A DNA stretch of 23,723 bases from Planctomycetaceae bacterium UBA6172 (GTDB lineage Bacteria > Planctomycetota > Planctomycetia > Pirellulales > Pirellulaceae), in NCBI GenBank assembly GCA_002422955.1, contig DITY01000343.1, positions 1 to 23,723 of the forward strand. Direction: 5' to 3'. Positions within the stretch are counted from its first letter, which is position 1. The number at the start of each line of letters is the position of its first letter. Positions 8,936 through 15,534 of this stretch are shown piece by piece. The translations under genes were made by a program, and so were the position numbers. The notes beneath the pieces are model-generated. The model saw nothing but the letters and a program-made list of their open reading frames with translations, was not told where the DNA came from and made no database searches.

Positions 8936-10042
8936 CTAGGCAAAGCCGACAAACTTACCATCGGGATCGAGCGCCTGCTTGATCCGACGGGTCATCGAGA
9001 CATTGCCGCGCTGCCCCAGACGATATCGGCTCGACTGCCCGATCAGGACGGAGCCGCCGAGGTGCAAATGCCGCAGCAACTCATCGAGCTGATCGAGAGG
9101 GCGGGCGGCAGGCCAGCGGATCCAGGCCAAGTTCCCCGCCACGCTGTATCGACGCGGAGCGATCCTCTGGGCCAGTTCCAAGTCCAACGAAGCGATGTCA
9201 CCCGGGGAGATCGGCACCCGCACCCACGAGTCGCCAGCCCCCGCCCACGAACCGTTCAACAGTGGCCGCCAAACCGAGTCGGGATCGCCGCAGACATCGA
9301 CCGTTGCGGTGGGACTCAGGCCTGCGACCAAGTCTCGAATTCGCCGAGTCAAGGAATCGACCGCCGGTGGGTCCCCTTCGAAACGCACCCACAAAGTCGC
9401 GTCGGGTTCTAGGTCGATGGCAGTCATCTCGATCGGAGACCGCGCCAAGATCGACTGCAGTCGCAGGGCCGTGGCCAAGTCACCGGCATCGATCCGGAGG
9501 GTCCGGTCGTTAGTCGGTTGCGGAAACACCTTGAGCGTCAGTTCGAAGATCGCGGCGAGATAACCACAACTGCCAACCAAGAGCTTGGGAATGTCATAGC
9601 CAGCGGCATTCTTGACGACCCGTCCGCCCGCGGTGCAAACCTTCGCCAATCCATCGACGAAACGGACCCCCATGACGAAGTCACGCACGCCGCCATGACG
9701 CAGTCTCCCGGGACCGCTGAGCCCAGCGGCCAAAGTTCCGCCGATCGTCGCCCCGGCAGCCACCAGCGGTGGGTCGAAGGGTAAATACTGGCCGTGCAGC
9801 CGAAGCGTATTCTGTAGCTCGGCGATCGGGGTACCGGCAAAAGCCGTGATCAAGAACTCGGACGGCTGATGCTCGATGACGCCCGACAGCCCCGTCATTT
9901 CGCAGCGGAGCGCGTCATGCCTGGCCGCGGACATGGCTGATTTGGTACCCGCGCCGACCACATGGATGCGGGCGTGCTCGCGAACCACATCCACCAATTG
10001 CTCGACCCGGGTTGGCCGGATGACTTCGGGAACAGCAGTCAT
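8936..10042 (-). CDS. glcE: Glycolate oxidase FAD-binding subunit
   Basis: A 368-residue FAD-binding protein of the PCMH/VAO fold. The pyrophosphate-binding loop is VVGAGTKS (28-35). The second FAD-contact region is GATIGGTLAAGLSGP (97-111) followed by RHGGVRDFVMGV, and GGRVVKNAAGYD at 139-150 is highly typical of GlcE. The C-terminal half is less conserved and ends DPDGKFVGFA, a common ending for this family. GlcE forms glycolate oxidase with GlcD and GlcF and oxidises glycolate to glyoxylate. Its ATG is 1 bp past the stop of the upstream hub-like gene, implying coupled translation. No glcD is present in the window; it must be elsewhere, or another FAD subunit must take its place. Confidence 0.9.
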   Translation of the reverse strand: MTAVPEVIRPTRVEQLVDVVREHARIHVVGAGTKSAMSAARHDALRCEMTGLSGVIEHQPSEFLITAFAGTPIAELQNTLRLHGQYLPFDPPLVAAGATIGGTLAAGLSGPGRLRHGGVRDFVMGVRFVDGLAKVCTAGGRVVKNAAGYDIPKLLVGSCGYLAAIFELTLKVFPQPTNDRTLRIDAGDLATALRLQSILARSPIEMTAIDLEPDATLWVRFEGDPPAVDSLTRRIRDLVAGLSPTATVDVCGDPDSVWRPLLNGSWAGAGDSWVRVPISPGDIASLDLELAQRIAPRRYSVAGNLAWIRWPAARPLDQLDELLRHLHLGGSVLIGQSSRYRLGQRGNVSMTRRIKQALDPDGKFVGFA

Positions 10043-10043
10043 G

Positions 10044-10460
10044 TCACGCGATCGGTGAGCGATGGAAATGGACGTGTTTCCAGTCGCCCGCCACCCGCTG
10101 CCAAACGCGAGTCTCCTCGGTCGCCGAGACCGTGACGCTGCCTTGGGAGTCTCGCGATTGCACGAGTCGCACGTAGGCGATCACAGCGGCATCACCCATG
10201 ACTCGGACGTGGGGACTGCTGATGGTGACCGTCGGCAGCGAGTCTGTTTTGGGATTGCGAGGCTTCGCCGGAAAATAGGTTTGGTGAAACGGCAAGCCTT
10301 CAATCAAGTGGCCACGCCCCTCAGGCTCGATCGCCGTGATGTCATCCGCGCAGATTTGGGTGTAGGTTGCCCAATCCCCTCGGAAAATCGCGTCAAGGAG
10401 CGATTGAGTGATCGCCACAATAGCGGCGGCATCGTTGGACGAACCGGTCGGAGCGGGCAT
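10044..10460 (-). CDS. Stand-alone CaMKII association (hub) domain-like protein, NTF2/SnoaL fold
   Basis: A 138-residue protein. It fits the NTF2-like/DUF4440 superfamily, but its best resemblance is to the oligomerisation (association) domain of calcium/calmodulin-dependent kinase II. Matching blocks, compared with the animal domain from memory, are ITQSLLDAIFRGDWATYTQ (17-35), AIEPEGRGHLIEGLPFHQTYF (43-63), SSPHVRVMGD (81-90), AVIAYVRLVQ (92-101), EETRVWQR (115-122) and WKHVHFHRS (127-135). R98, R118, R134 and H59 fall where the animal hub has its conserved pocket arginines and histidine; the pocket tryptophan seems absent. There is no kinase domain, signal peptide or membrane segment. The gene is 1 bp from glcE and 83 bp from the phosphatase gene upstream. 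Ring assembly and partnership with the nearby kinase are inference; a small enzyme or ligand-binding role is the alternative. Confidence 0.85.
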   Translation of the reverse strand: MPAPTGSSNDAAAIVAITQSLLDAIFRGDWATYTQICADDITAIEPEGRGHLIEGLPFHQTYFPAKPRNPKTDSLPTVTISSPHVRVMGDAAVIAYVRLVQSRDSQGSVTVSATEETRVWQRVAGDWKHVHFHRSPIA

Positions 10461-10543
10461 GTCAATCCGGAGAGTTAAATGGGTTGAGGATCACTGAGAC
10501 GCGGCAACGGCGTGCGAGTGACTTGGTGAGAGGCAACGAGTCG

Positions 10544-11341
10544 CTAACCGGCCAGCAAACCGGTCAACTGACGATTGAGCCGTCGATTGCAGCCGGCGGC
10601 GAATTTGGGATTCCAATCGTCCAGCGGCCCACCATCATAACCGGTGATCACCGCGCCTGCTTGGCGGCAAATCACGGTACCCGCGGCCGAATCCCAAGGC
10701 TTGACACAGGTCGCCCAATAACCGTCCAACCGGCCGTCGGCAACATAGCAGAGATTGAGAGCGCACGAGCCGAGGCGGCGAAGCGATCGACAATTTTCGA
10801 GCACGTTCACAAACTGCGCGATTTCCGGGGCGTGTCGGTCGACCCCGGAGGGGAAACTGCAAGCGATGAGGGCGTCGCCCATTCGTTCACAACCGCTGGA
10901 CCTCATCACGCGTCCGTTGCAACACGCCGGTCCACCATCGATGGCGGTAAACCACTCCTCATAGACTGGGTCGTAAACCACGCCCAAACGCATCTTTCCC
11001 CGGGCGTGCAAGGCGATCGAGACCGCAAAGTTCTGCAGACCGTGAACGAAATTGATCGTTCCATCCAGCGGATCAACTACCCAACAGGGGGGGGCATCGA
11101 GCTCGCCGCGGCGCACCTCTTCGGGAGGCTGATTTTCGCCCTCTTCCTCGCCGACAAACGCATAGGCGGGCCAGGCGCGTTCCAGGATGTCACGGATCGC
11201 CTTTTGGGCGGCGATATCGGCGTCGGTCACCAGATCGCGAGGGCCTTTCTCGGAAACGACCCGATTGTGCCTGCGGGACATCAGTTCGGCTGCCCCGGCT
11301 TTAGCGGCTTCGACCGCTACGTCCAAATGCTGTGAATCCAT
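10544..11341 (-). CDS. Inositol monophosphatase family protein
   Basis: A 265-residue Mg2+-dependent phosphatase of the IMPase/SuhB/CysQ family. The catalytic motifs are present in order: GEE at 64-66, DPLDGTINFVHG at 90-101 (metal-binding Asp residues and the nucleophile-activating Thr), and WDSAAG at 216-221. Length and motif spacing match ordinary bacterial inositol-1-monophosphatases. Substrate cannot be assigned: inositol-1-phosphate, histidinol phosphate, adenosine 3',5'-bisphosphate and fructose-1,6-bisphosphate enzymes share these motifs. The ATG at 11341 was chosen over one 45 nt upstream because it gives a normal N-terminus (MDSQHLDVAVEAAKAGA) and leaves 8 bp to the kinase stop, where the longer form would overlap it by 37 bp. 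The spacing indicates cotranscription with the kinase. Confidence 0.9.
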   Translation of the reverse strand: MDSQHLDVAVEAAKAGAAELMSRRHNRVVSEKGPRDLVTDADIAAQKAIRDILERAWPAYAFVGEEEGENQPPEEVRRGELDAPPCWVVDPLDGTINFVHGLQNFAVSIALHARGKMRLGVVYDPVYEEWFTAIDGGPACCNGRVMRSSGCERMGDALIACSFPSGVDRHAPEIAQFVNVLENCRSLRRLGSCALNLCYVADGRLDGYWATCVKPWDSAAGTVICRQAGAVITGYDGGPLDDWNPKFAAGCNRRLNRQLTGLLAG

Positions 11342-11349
11342 CGATGCCG

Positions 11350-12501
11350 TTAACCAATATCCAGTTGCCGCAGCTCTTCGAGCCACACGCGGATGTCGTT
11401 GTCGTATTCCGTCGCCATGTTACCGATGATCAATTGACGTTGGAATGCGGCGGCCCCCTGATCGACCAACTCCGCCGCCTCCGCGCTGGGAAAACGGCGA
11501 TTGGGATCAGGGGCGATCAAGCCCCGCAGGAAGTTCATCAGCAATTCGTTGCGCAGGACTTCGTCGGGCAGCAATTGCTCCAGTCGCTGCGGCAATTCGC
11601 GTTTGGCCTCCAAGAGTTCGCGAAAATTCAGGTTGCCGGCGAAGGGATTTTGACCGCTCAACAATTCGATCAAAACGTAACCGGCACTGGCCAAGTCACT
11701 GCGTGGAGAAATCTCGTTGTTCTCCAGCAATTCCGGTGCCGCATAGATCGGCGTGCAATCGCGATCCCGCGGCGGATGATTGAAATCGATCGCCGATCCC
11801 ATGTCGATCAGTTTGGCATGACCGGTGCGTTTGAGCATGATGTTGGCCGGCTTAACGTCGCCGTGCACGATCCCTTCGCGGTGCAGGGCGGCCAACGCCC
11901 CCAAACACTCACGCACGATCGCGACCGCGACCCCAGCCTTGAAACGCGACTGCACTGGCCCCTTGGTCAGGATCACTTCGTTGATGTACTTCCAACGTCG
12001 CGTGGTCACCTTGCCCTCCAGACCGCGCAGGCAGGCGGGCTTCACCAACCGACTGAGGTCGTATCCATCGACCCATTCCATGATCATGATCCGGATCCGA
12101 TCGCGTTCGAGAAAGTTCTGGATATCCAGAACGTTGTCGTGTTGGATCAGAGCGATCCGCGCCGCGATCCGCGCGATCCGGGTCATCGCATCGTCGTAAT
12201 GGCGAGCCGACGCGTAGGGCTCCGGCGAGAAAATCTTGATCGCGACCGGCAATGTGAACTCGTCCGTGCCGCGATATTCGCTCAGATAGACCTCACCCTG
12301 GCCGCCACGTCCCAGAATCTTGCGGAGATGGTAATGACCGGTCCAGCTCAGCTTGGTGCCTTGAATCGTTTGCTGATAGGCGTCAAGCAGTTTTCCGTCG
12401 GTCCCGCGAGTTGCGGTGCCGTGGAAAGCGAGCGTGGGGTACGGCTCATGCCGAGTCGTTGATTGCGTTCTCATCCCGCCATCCTTGGATACAAAAGTCA
12501 T
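11350..12501 (-). CDS. Soluble Ser/Thr protein kinase (Hanks type)
   Basis: A 383-residue protein with an intact kinase core: glycine loop GRGGQGEVY (64-72), ATP-binding lysine K89 in AIKI, catalytic loop HGDVKPAN (213-220) with D215, K217 and N220, metal-binding DMG (233-235, in place of DFG), and APE (255-257). The usual HRD arginine is Gly, so it is a non-RD kinase, often meaning no activation-loop phosphorylation is needed. About 60 residues precede the core and about 40 follow it (ending near YDNDIRVWLEELRQ). There is no transmembrane helix, PASTA, TPR or WD domain, so it is cytosolic and lacks any obvious sensor. Residues 155-190 form an insert in the kinase lobe. The IMPase gene starts 8 bp after its stop. 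A start at residue 10 is possible. Confidence 0.9.
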   Translation of the reverse strand: MTFVSKDGGMRTQSTTRHEPYPTLAFHGTATRGTDGKLLDAYQQTIQGTKLSWTGHYHLRKILGRGGQGEVYLSEYRGTDEFTLPVAIKIFSPEPYASARHYDDAMTRIARIAARIALIQHDNVLDIQNFLERDRIRIMIMEWVDGYDLSRLVKPACLRGLEGKVTTRRWKYINEVILTKGPVQSRFKAGVAVAIVRECLGALAALHREGIVHGDVKPANIMLKRTGHAKLIDMGSAIDFNHPPRDRDCTPIYAAPELLENNEISPRSDLASAGYVLIELLSGQNPFAGNLNFRELLEAKRELPQRLEQLLPDEVLRNELLMNFLRGLIAPDPNRRFPSAEAAELVDQGAAAFQRQLIIGNMATEYDNDIRVWLEELRQLDIG

Positions 12502-12649
12502 GGCACCGGACCCGCCAAATCAGGAACGTCAAGCGAGCGGAGGCCTTCCGCCCGCTCGAACCGAGACAGGCCTGATGATAGCCCACGGGGGATGATTCGG
12601 AAAACCGAATCGCGAGGATTCTTCCGATGGCGTGAGCCGGGGGCGAGGC

Positions 12650-12734
12650 TTCGGTCCCTGGACCAGGGAGAACGATCTGTCCCTCGCGCGGTTGGGTGAG
12701 ACCACGCCAGGGACGAAATCGTCCAGGGACCGAA
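12650..12734. repeat. 14-bp perfect inverted repeat with structured loop
   Basis: TTCGGTCCCTGGAC at 12650-12663 is exactly complementary in reverse to GTCCAGGGACCGAA at 12721-12734. The 57-nt interior holds further pairs: AGGGA (12665-12669) with TCCCT (12680-12684), and GGACGA/TCGTCC (12711-12724). It could be a palindromic intergenic repeat, a structured leader or a small RNA. Confidence 0.7.
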
Positions 12735-12750
12735 ACCTCCGTTGCCCAAG

Positions 12751-12795
12751 CGTGAGCCGCCGTTGCCGCTGGAAACGCAGCGGAACGGACTCACG
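12751..12795. repeat. Strong imperfect hairpin, 17 paired bases
   Basis: Three paired blocks stack on one axis: CGTGAG (12751-12756) with CTCACG (12790-12795), CCGTT (12760-12764) with AACGG (1284-12788 region, 12784-12788), and CCGCTG (12766-12771) with CAGCGG (12778-12783). The loop is 6 nt. One bulged G at 12765 and a 3/1 internal loop interrupt it. There is no T tract, so a simple intrinsic terminator is unlikely. Confidence 0.65.
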
Positions 12796-12909
12796 CAGCC
12801 GACAGGCTCACTCACGGCCCGGATCGGGACAGGGGGAAGATCCGGAGGGATTGCCGAGGCGAGCGGGAAGATAGGAGCGGGTTGCCCGAACAGGCTCGGG
12901 CAGAATTGC

Positions 12910-12929
12910 GGGGAAGGGAAGGGAAGGGG
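12910..12929 (+). other. G-quadruplex motif (four G runs with AA loops)
   Basis: Four runs of three or four G are separated each time by AA on the plus strand, an ideal short-loop intramolecular G4 pattern. It lies 6 bp past the stop of the 106-aa gene, so the transcript of that gene would carry the C-rich complement while the plus DNA strand carries the G4. It could also be described as a short GGGAA tandem repeat. Confidence 0.6.
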
Positions 12930-12935
12930 AGACCG

Positions 12936-13256
12936 TCAGCCCGCTACTCGGGTGGAAACGGGACCGGCCGTGCCGCGAGCCCGTTCTCGCTTGCGAGGCT
13001 TGGCCACCCCCCATTCCTTCGTCAACATTTCGAACACCTCGCCGGTTTCGTATCGGACCACATTCCGTCCCTCGGGCATCGGTCCCACCAACCCCCGAAA
13101 GACGGGCAGCCCACGGAGCGCGAGGTCGGTGCTGCAATCGTCAACACCGATTTGGTGGTAGGAGTGCAGGATCGATTCGAGGTTCGGGTAATCCCGGATC
13201 TGCAGCGAGCCATCCGCGGCCCGGGTAACGATTCGGAACGTATCTTTTTGAGCCAT
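12936..13256 (-). CDS. Small hypothetical protein, 106 aa
   Basis: The frame gives 106 residues from ATG 13256: a probable folded part (MAQKDTFRIVTRAADG to MLTKEWGVAK, about 1-86) and a basic tail (KPRKRERARG). I do not recognise the family. The compact mix of hydrophobic, charged and aromatic residues in the first 86 residues (for example DYPNLESILHSYHQIG and GEVFEMLTKEWG) looks like real coding sequence, unlike the neighbouring spacer. There is no signal peptide or membrane helix. An in-frame ATG 30 nt upstream exists; the later one is preferred because MAQKDTF starts a regular beta-strand-like segment. It lies between folK and the kinase on the same strand, with spacers of 289 and 434 bp, so it is probably transcribed alone. 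Confidence 0.65.
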   Translation of the reverse strand: MAQKDTFRIVTRAADGSLQIRDYPNLESILHSYHQIGVDDCSTDLALRGLPVFRGLVGPMPEGRNVVRYETGEVFEMLTKEWGVAKPRKRERARGTAGPVSTRVAG

Positions 13257-13545
13257 CTTGTTGAAACCGGTCGATTGTATCGGCAAACGTCCTGATCACC
13301 CCGTCCTGCGGCGGACAGTGTTCATCAGGCGGGTGCTTGTGTTTTCGGCGGTTGGGCCACCGGGGACGACAAAAGAAGTTTCGCGCGACACGATGGGCAT
13401 AGCCGTTTCGCCGCACTCATCCGGCCCATCAGGGCCAGGCGTCACCGCGGTCATGTCCGTCGTTCTCGATACCGGCAGGCTACGCCCAACGATCGGCACA
13501 ACCCGCGAGGACAATGGGTTCGCACCGGCCAAAATGACCACCGAC
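13257..13545. other. 289-bp spacer between folK and the 106-aa gene
   Basis: I see no supported gene. A short perfect hairpin, GGCCC (13423-13427) and GGGCC (13432-13436) with a 4-nt loop, lies about 110 bp past the folK stop on the minus strand and is not followed by a T tract. The promoter of the 106-aa gene should be in this spacer. Confidence 0.4.
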
Positions 13546-14553
13546 CTACCACCAATTCCCATCCTCGGTGACGGGCATGATCGCGCACCGCATGGAATCG
13601 AGTGCGGATTTAATTTCTCCAGCCGCCCAGTCGAGGTCATCCACCTCCAAGCGATACTCAGGCCAACCGCTGGTGAAAGGCCATATCCGGTGCGGCGCCG
13701 GCCAGCGTTCTTCCTCCCGAGTCCATTGCATGCGGGCGATCAAACGCGGGACGGAGCGCTGCTGGTATTCTTCGTCGATCCGCCCCCCCGACCCTGTGGG
13801 ACTTCCGCCGTTACCTGCCTGAGTCGGTAAGTCGGGCACGAAGGCCGAAACCCAGGGCGCGTCATCCAGCACCCGAACCCGCCCAGGTTCACCCTCACCG
13901 CTACCCCGCTCCGTGTCGCCCTGCGGGACCGCGACACGCTCCGCCAGCGACGGCGCATTGGCGATGACCGACATCGGGCCGGGGAGTGGGCACTCTTCAA
14001 AGGTCAAAAGTCCGAAGCGGGAACGCAACCGCTGGCACAAGTCGCGCCGGGTGGCCGCATCACAACCGACCAATGCCATCGACGCGTTGCCGGCATCGAG
14101 GTGCCTCGCCAAGCGGCCGATCGACCAACCGAAGCGTGGGTCCCGATACTCCGCCGCCACATCGCACGCCGGTCTCAAGACGAACCGTCGCGCCGTGTAA
14201 CGGGGATGGGGAACCGTCAGGTCGCTCGCCCCGCCGATCAGGTTGCCATGGAGCACCACATCCAAATCGATCGCCCGCGCCCCCCAACGCTGCTTGCGAA
14301 GGCGTCCCAGACGGTCCTCGAGGTCTTGTAACCATCCGAGCACCTCGCAGGCATCCGCATCCGTATCGAAAGCGGCGACACCATTGAGAAACGGCTCCTG
14401 ACCACTCGGGCCGCCGATCGGCGGGGTTTCATACAGTCGGCTGGCGCGAAAGTTCGCAACCCTCGACCGGCCTGCCATGTCGCGGGCGGCTTGGGCGATC
14501 GCGGACTCTCGAGTGCCGAGGTTCGAACCGAAACTGACCAAACACTGTGACAT
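13546..14553 (-). CDS. folK: 2-amino-4-hydroxy-6-hydroxymethyldihydropteridine diphosphokinase (HPPK) with long C-terminal extension
   Basis: HPPK transfers pyrophosphate from ATP to 6-hydroxymethyl-7,8-dihydropterin in folate synthesis. Residues 1-150 are a normal HPPK domain: FGSNLG (8-13) near the start, ETPPIGGPSGQEPFLNG (42-58), and the family signature RWGARAIDLDVV (89-100) with the paired catalytic Asp residues, then PHPRYTARRFVLRP. The protein is 335 residues, roughly twice the usual length of about 160. The extra part (155-335) begins MALVGCDAATRRDLCQRL, contains a Gly/Ser-rich low-complexity stretch (about 210-260), and ends EVDDLDWAAGEIKSALDSM. The layout recalls a P-loop nucleoside-kinase-like domain but has no Walker A motif. 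ATG 14553 is preferred over upstream GTG/ATG codons because HPPKs start just before the GSNLG motif. Confidence 0.9.
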   Translation of the reverse strand: MSQCLVSFGSNLGTRESAIAQAARDMAGRSRVANFRASRLYETPPIGGPSGQEPFLNGVAAFDTDADACEVLGWLQDLEDRLGRLRKQRWGARAIDLDVVLHGNLIGGASDLTVPHPRYTARRFVLRPACDVAAEYRDPRFGWSIGRLARHLDAGNASMALVGCDAATRRDLCQRLRSRFGLLTFEECPLPGPMSVIANAPSLAERVAVPQGDTERGSGEGEPGRVRVLDDAPWVSAFVPDLPTQAGNGGSPTGSGGRIDEEYQQRSVPRLIARMQWTREEERWPAPHRIWPFTSGWPEYRLEVDDLDWAAGEIKSALDSMRCAIMPVTEDGNWW

Positions 14554-14658
14554 GGGAGTAGCTTGGTCAGCGCCCCTGGTCATCACCCGAAGCGGGGAGG
14601 CGGGGAGGATGGAGGGGGCGGAATCGGTACGAGCTCGTGGAGGGCCGGTTTTCCAGAT

Positions 14659-14697
14659 GCCGGAATCCTGTCAATCTATAGATTCTCCGTTTCCGGC
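14659..14697. promoter_or_regulatory. Nested dyad upstream of the CPBP protease gene
   Basis: A perfect 12-bp palindrome AATCTATAGATT (14673-14684) sits almost at the centre of an outer 7-bp inverted repeat, GCCGGAA (14659-14665) and TTCCGGC (14691-14697). It lies 24-62 bp upstream of the protease ATG in the divergent spacer with folK. The AT-rich core stands out in GC-rich DNA. It resembles a dimeric repressor operator; a hairpin in the leader RNA is an alternative. Confidence 0.5.
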
Positions 14698-14720
14698 TCA
14701 ATCGACCTCAAGGCCAGCGC

Positions 14721-15398
14721 ATGAACTCACGCGAACCGCAGCGCGACGACGACCGCGGGGATGCGGATGACGCTTTCATTTCGACAGGGCCACCCGACGA
14801 AGTTTTTCGGAACGCGATCGCGTTCGAAATGGGATTGGGATTCCTGGCGATTTTCCTCGGCTGGCTCAGCGGCGTGGATGTGCGGAAGTGGCTGCCCGAA
14901 TTGCACGAGCTGGATCCGCGGTCGCTAGCGACCATACTCGGCTGGGGAATCGTCACCGCACTGCCGATGATCGCCGTCGTGGAGGTGATCCAGCGGATCG
15001 ACTGGGAACCTTTTCGCGAACTGAGCGAACTGGAGCAAAGCCCGCTGGTCGCGGCACTCCTCAGCCTCCGTCCGAGCGAACTGATCGCGTTGTCGATAGC
15101 GGCGGGAGTCGGCGAGGAGTTGCTGGTGCGGGGCTGGCTGATGGCCTGGCTCATCGGCCCCGAGGAGTTGGCGACGCCGGCCAAGCTCATCATGGGCGTG
15201 GTGACCAGCGCGGTGGCCTTCGGCTTGATGCATCCCGTCACCCCGGCGTACGCCATTTTGGCAACGCTGATGGGCATCTACCTCGGGGCCATCGTGTTGG
15301 GGTCGCAAAGCCTGCTGATCGCGATCGTGGCCCATGCGTTCTACGACGCGATTCAGCTGTTGATGTCGCGGAGGAAAAAGCTGGCGGAAGAGATGTAG
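14721..15398 (+). CDS. CPBP family intramembrane glutamic endopeptidase
   Basis: A 225-residue integral membrane protein of the CPBP (CAAX protease / bacteriocin-processing, Abi) family. About five or six hydrophobic helices are visible. The catalytic motifs are in order: GEELLVRGW at 131-139 (glutamates E132 and E133, R137), FGLMH with H171, and HAFYD with H205 and D209. An acidic, hydrophilic segment of about 30 residues precedes the first helix. The ATG at 14721 has an AAGG element 7 nt upstream. The gene is divergent from folK and convergent with the 1419-aa orphan, so it is probably monocistronic. Bacterial homologues process peptides or membrane proteins; the substrate is unknown here. 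Confidence 0.92.
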   Translation: MNSREPQRDDDRGDADDAFISTGPPDEVFRNAIAFEMGLGFLAIFLGWLSGVDVRKWLPELHELDPRSLATILGWGIVTALPMIAVVEVIQRIDWEPFRELSELEQSPLVAALLSLRPSELIALSIAAGVGEELLVRGWLMAWLIGPEELATPAKLIMGVVTSAVAFGLMHPVTPAYAILATLMGIYLGAIVLGSQSLLIAIVAHAFYDAIQLLMSRRKKLAEEM

Positions 15399-15534
15399 TC
15401 ACCTTTGGCCGGCGCGGATCGCCACGAGGACTTGCCAACTCGTCGGCGTGCGAAAGTCAGGAGCCCATTTTTGGTAGGCGTCTTCATTGCCCGCGGGCGA
15501 CGGTCAACGGAGCTTGCAGTTCGTCATCAGGGGC
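15399..15534. other. Convergent spacer between the CPBP protease and the 1419-aa gene
   Basis: This 136-bp spacer holds no gene. Its right part is the outer copy of the 33-bp direct repeat. No clear terminator hairpin with a T tract is visible for either gene. Confidence 0.4.

Larger units (their letters stand above)
12502..12935. other. 434-bp gene-free spacer with dense secondary structure
   Basis: No convincing gene lies here; the open frames on both strands are short, low in conserved-looking motifs and Arg/Ser/Pro-rich. The spacer contains a long inverted repeat (12650-12734), a strong hairpin (12751-12795), a small perfect dyad GGACGA/TCGTCC (12711-12724), a direct repeat of CGTGAGCCG at 12631 and 12751, and a four-run G-quadruplex motif (12910-12929). 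It should contain the promoter and 5' leader of the kinase operon (minus strand). Confidence 0.6.

Noticed and set aside
10044..10460. Simple SnoaL-like polyketide cyclase or steroid isomerase label for the 138-aa protein
   Set aside because: The fold family is right, but the block-by-block match to the CaMKII association domain is much closer than to SnoaL cyclases, and no biosynthetic genes surround it.
10484..12462. Two long plus-strand open frames (10484-11335 and 11332-12462)
   Set aside because: Both are antisense to the IMPase-family and kinase genes, which carry complete catalytic motifs.
12498..12815. 105-codon open frame, minus strand, in the kinase upstream spacer
   Set aside because: It covers the inverted repeats, is Arg/Ser/Pro/Gly-rich and has no conserved-looking motif; more likely non-coding.
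12600..12935. Possible CRISPR array or insertion sequence
   Set aside because: The repeats are palindromic and not evenly spaced, and there is no transposase, cas gene or target-site duplication nearby.
13258..13830. 190-codon plus-strand frame and overlapping 114-codon minus-strand frame
   Set aside because: The first overlaps folK antisense, the second overlaps the end of folK in another frame; neither product looks like a folded protein.
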